Translations under genes and position numbers: made by a program
Notes under the pieces: model-generated
The model's database searches: none
Told to the model about the DNA's origin: nothing
The model's input: only the letters and a program-made list of their open reading frames with translations
From: UMGS1649 sp964481385
GTDB taxonomy: Bacteria > Bacillota > Clostridia > TANB77 > CAG-465
Direction: 5' to 3'
Length of the DNA stretch: 6,711 bases
Assembly (NCBI GenBank): GCA_964481385.1
Contig: CAYZTN010000058.1
Location: 1-6,711, forward strand
Shown: positions 6,200-6,711 of the stretch, piece by piece
Numbering within the stretch: position 1 is the first letter of the stretch
How the letters are laid out: each line of letters opens with the position of its first letter

Positions 6200-6365
6200 T
6201 ATACTCTACTTCTGTTTTTGTTCCGGCTATTCCTAAATCTTTATCTAATGTAACTATAACATTTTTATTTTCATCACTAAATTCTGTTGCAGCATTTACT
6301 GTGCTTATTCCTGTTATACAGATTGCTACTAGTAATGCCATCATTATTTTGAGTTTTGTTTTCAT
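6144..6365 (-). pseudogene. Surface protein fragment 1: signal peptide and start of mature protein
   Basis: This 73-codon ORF starts at ATG with AGAGG (6381-6377) 11 nt upstream. Residues 1-25 form a Sec signal peptide: basic MKTKLK, a hydrophobic core MMALLVAICITGI, and a VNA/A cleavage site. The mature part ATEFSDENKNVIVTLDKDLG continues to GTKTEVEYSD, after which the frame loses sense (NKNICRGVDKGIRY, stop at 6144). The neighbouring frame takes over with GTKTYAGGSIRVSGID. The break lies within or between two 14-bp direct repeats. Confidence 0.8.
6179..6226 (-). repeat. 14-bp direct repeat pair, 34-bp period, at the first frame break
   Basis: CCGGAACAAAAACA (- strand) occurs at 6226-6213 and 6192-6179. 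Loss of one 34-bp unit would remove a net +1 nt and fuse GTKT directly to YAGGSIRVSG in frame. Alternatively, removing one base between the copies gives a 33-nt in-frame repeat (GTKTEVSIVIT-GTKT). Confidence 0.85.
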
Positions 6366-6431
6366 TATATTTAATACCTCTCTTTCTTTTTCGTTATATA
6401 ATGTTTAAACTAAAACTGGTCTTTTTGACCT

Positions 6432-6437
6432 ATTATA
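6432..6437 (-). promoter_or_regulatory. Possible -10 element of the surface protein gene
   Basis: TATAAT lies 66 nt upstream of the ATG at 6365. No -35 hexamer resembling TTGACA is present at 16-18 nt, so this is a weak candidate. A small hairpin GGTC-AAAAA-GACC (6430-6418) lies in the predicted leader. Confidence 0.35.
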
Positions 6438-6488
6438 CAATGCTTTTTACACCCCCTTTTTTGCATTGCATATATGAGAAAAACGCAT

Positions 6489-6535
6489 AAAAAACACCTG
6501 TACCTTACACGCAAAACATGCGTGCAAAATACAGG
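6489..6535 (-). terminator. Intrinsic terminator after the short peptide ORF
   Basis: CCTGTA (6535-6530) pairs with TACAGG (6502-6497). An inner stem GCACGC/GCGTGT (6525-6520/6512-6507, one G-U pair) encloses a 7-nt loop, and TGTTTTTT (6496-6489) follows. The stem is interrupted by short internal loops but symmetric. It ends the transcript carrying the 21-codon ORF and separates it from the surface protein gene. Confidence 0.8.
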
Positions 6536-6552
6536 CCAACTATCAATTGTCC

Positions 6553-6618
6553 TTAGAAACTGCTATTTAGAAGGCTTTTTTGCCCCCCCCCATTTACATA
6601 TTTTTTCAAACGTTTCAT
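6553..6618 (-). CDS. 21-residue peptide ORF with strong RBS and a G9 tract, function unknown
   Basis: ATG at 6618 has AAAAGGAG ending 9 nt upstream. The product MKRLKKYVNGGGQKSLLNSS plus F is cationic at the N-terminus and not hydrophobic enough for a signal peptide. Codons 10-12 are an uninterrupted run of nine G. In the other two phases of the tract the ORF also ends within about eight codons, so this is not the start of a longer gene switched off by slippage, at least within the window. A terminator follows 18 nt after the stop. It could be a leader peptide, a small peptide gene, the remnant of a decayed gene, or an RNA gene with a chance ORF. The strong RBS is the main support for translation. 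Confidence 0.4.
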   Translation of the reverse strand: MKRLKKYVNGGGQKSLLNSSF

Positions 6619-6636
6619 GCTTCTTTTCTCCTTTTA

Positions 6637-6659
6637 AATTTCATAGTCAATATGAAATT
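6637..6659 (-). repeat. Hairpin just upstream of the RBS of the peptide ORF
   Basis: AATTTCATA and TATGAAATT form a perfect 9-bp stem around TTGAC, ending about 4 nt before AAGGAG (6633-6628). It could be an operator or an RNA hairpin next to the RBS. No T-run follows, so it is not a terminator. The rest of the sequence to 6711 holds no gene I can support. Confidence 0.55.
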
Positions 6660-6711
6660 GATCCCGTTAACTTAACTGTGTCATTCATATTGATATAAAG
6701 TAATTTCTGGA

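Larger units (their letters stand above)
4424..6365 (-). pseudogene. Secreted, sortase-anchored repeat surface protein, frame broken at four places
   Basis: Five - strand segments in different frames join into one protein of roughly 635-645 residues, depending on how the first break is repaired. It has a Sec signal peptide (MKTKLKIMMALLVAICITGI, likely cut after VNA), a large beta-rich extracellular region, two copies of a 130-residue module and a cell-wall sorting signal (TPKTG, a hydrophobic stretch and terminal KKRK). The breaks lie near 6179-6226, about 5913-5917, about 5352-5356 and about 5196-5199. Each is a net +1 nt, and I found no other stop in the joined frame. One-base repairs restore sensible joins, for example LNA-VGYGS, SANGMNYVYG and VAVYGGGYGN. 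Such proteins are usually adhesins or wall components; the ligand is unknown. Recent gene decay is the most likely reading. Insertion errors in the assembly, or a phase-off allele, are alternatives. Programmed frameshifting four times is improbable. Confidence 0.8.

Noticed and set aside
4424..6365. Programmed ribosomal frameshifting to decode the surface protein
   Set aside because: Four separate +1 events would be needed, and no conserved slippery site or stop-codon context is shared among the breaks.
6474..6698. + strand ORF of 74 codons
   Set aside because: It overlaps the - strand terminator, the G9 micro-ORF and its RBS, and has no ribosome site of its own.

Overview
The window looks like chromosomal DNA from a low-GC Gram-positive bacterium, most likely a member of the Clostridia. 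Four things point that way: AT-rich composition with AT-ending codons, strong AGGAGG-type ribosome binding sites, a canonical T-box leader in front of an aminoacyl-tRNA synthetase gene, and a secreted protein with a TPKTG-type sortase sorting signal. The species cannot be named from sequence alone.

Layout. Positions 1-344 are the right end of an IS200/IS605-family element on the + strand. They hold the last 64 codons of a TnpB (RNA-guided nuclease) gene, followed by a structured non-coding right end that should form the 3' part of its omega/reRNA. Everything after that lies on the - strand. Read in transcription order, from right to left, it contains: the short peptide ORF at 6553-6618, with a strong RBS and a G9 tract, followed by a terminator; a secreted, cell-wall-anchored surface protein gene (6365 down to 4424) broken by four frame changes; a terminator; a small membrane protein with a DUF4190-like C-terminus (4218 down to 3553); then a textbook promoter and Asp-specific T-box leader driving an aspS-gpsA operon (3196 down to 459), which ends at a hairpin terminator against the IS remnant.

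How the genes work together. aspS (aspartyl-tRNA synthetase) and gpsA (glycerol-3-phosphate dehydrogenase, phospholipid precursor synthesis) are intact. They are separated by 11 nt, with the gpsA RBS overlapping the aspS stop codon, so both should respond to uncharged tRNA-Asp through the T-box. The leader supports this assignment in three independent ways: a GAC specifier in the right loop context, a UGGC bulge that matches the G73 discriminator of tRNA-Asp, and mutually exclusive antiterminator and terminator helices.

The least ordinary part is the surface protein locus. All four frame changes have the same net sign (+1 nt), no other stop interrupts the reconstructed frame, and the gene carries two 130-codon repeats with about 91% nucleotide identity over 153 nt plus a 14-bp direct repeat at one break. 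It is best described as a recently decayed or possibly phase-variable adhesin-like gene; insertion errors in the assembly remain a real alternative. I see no CRISPR array, tRNA, rRNA or clearly novel multi-gene system.
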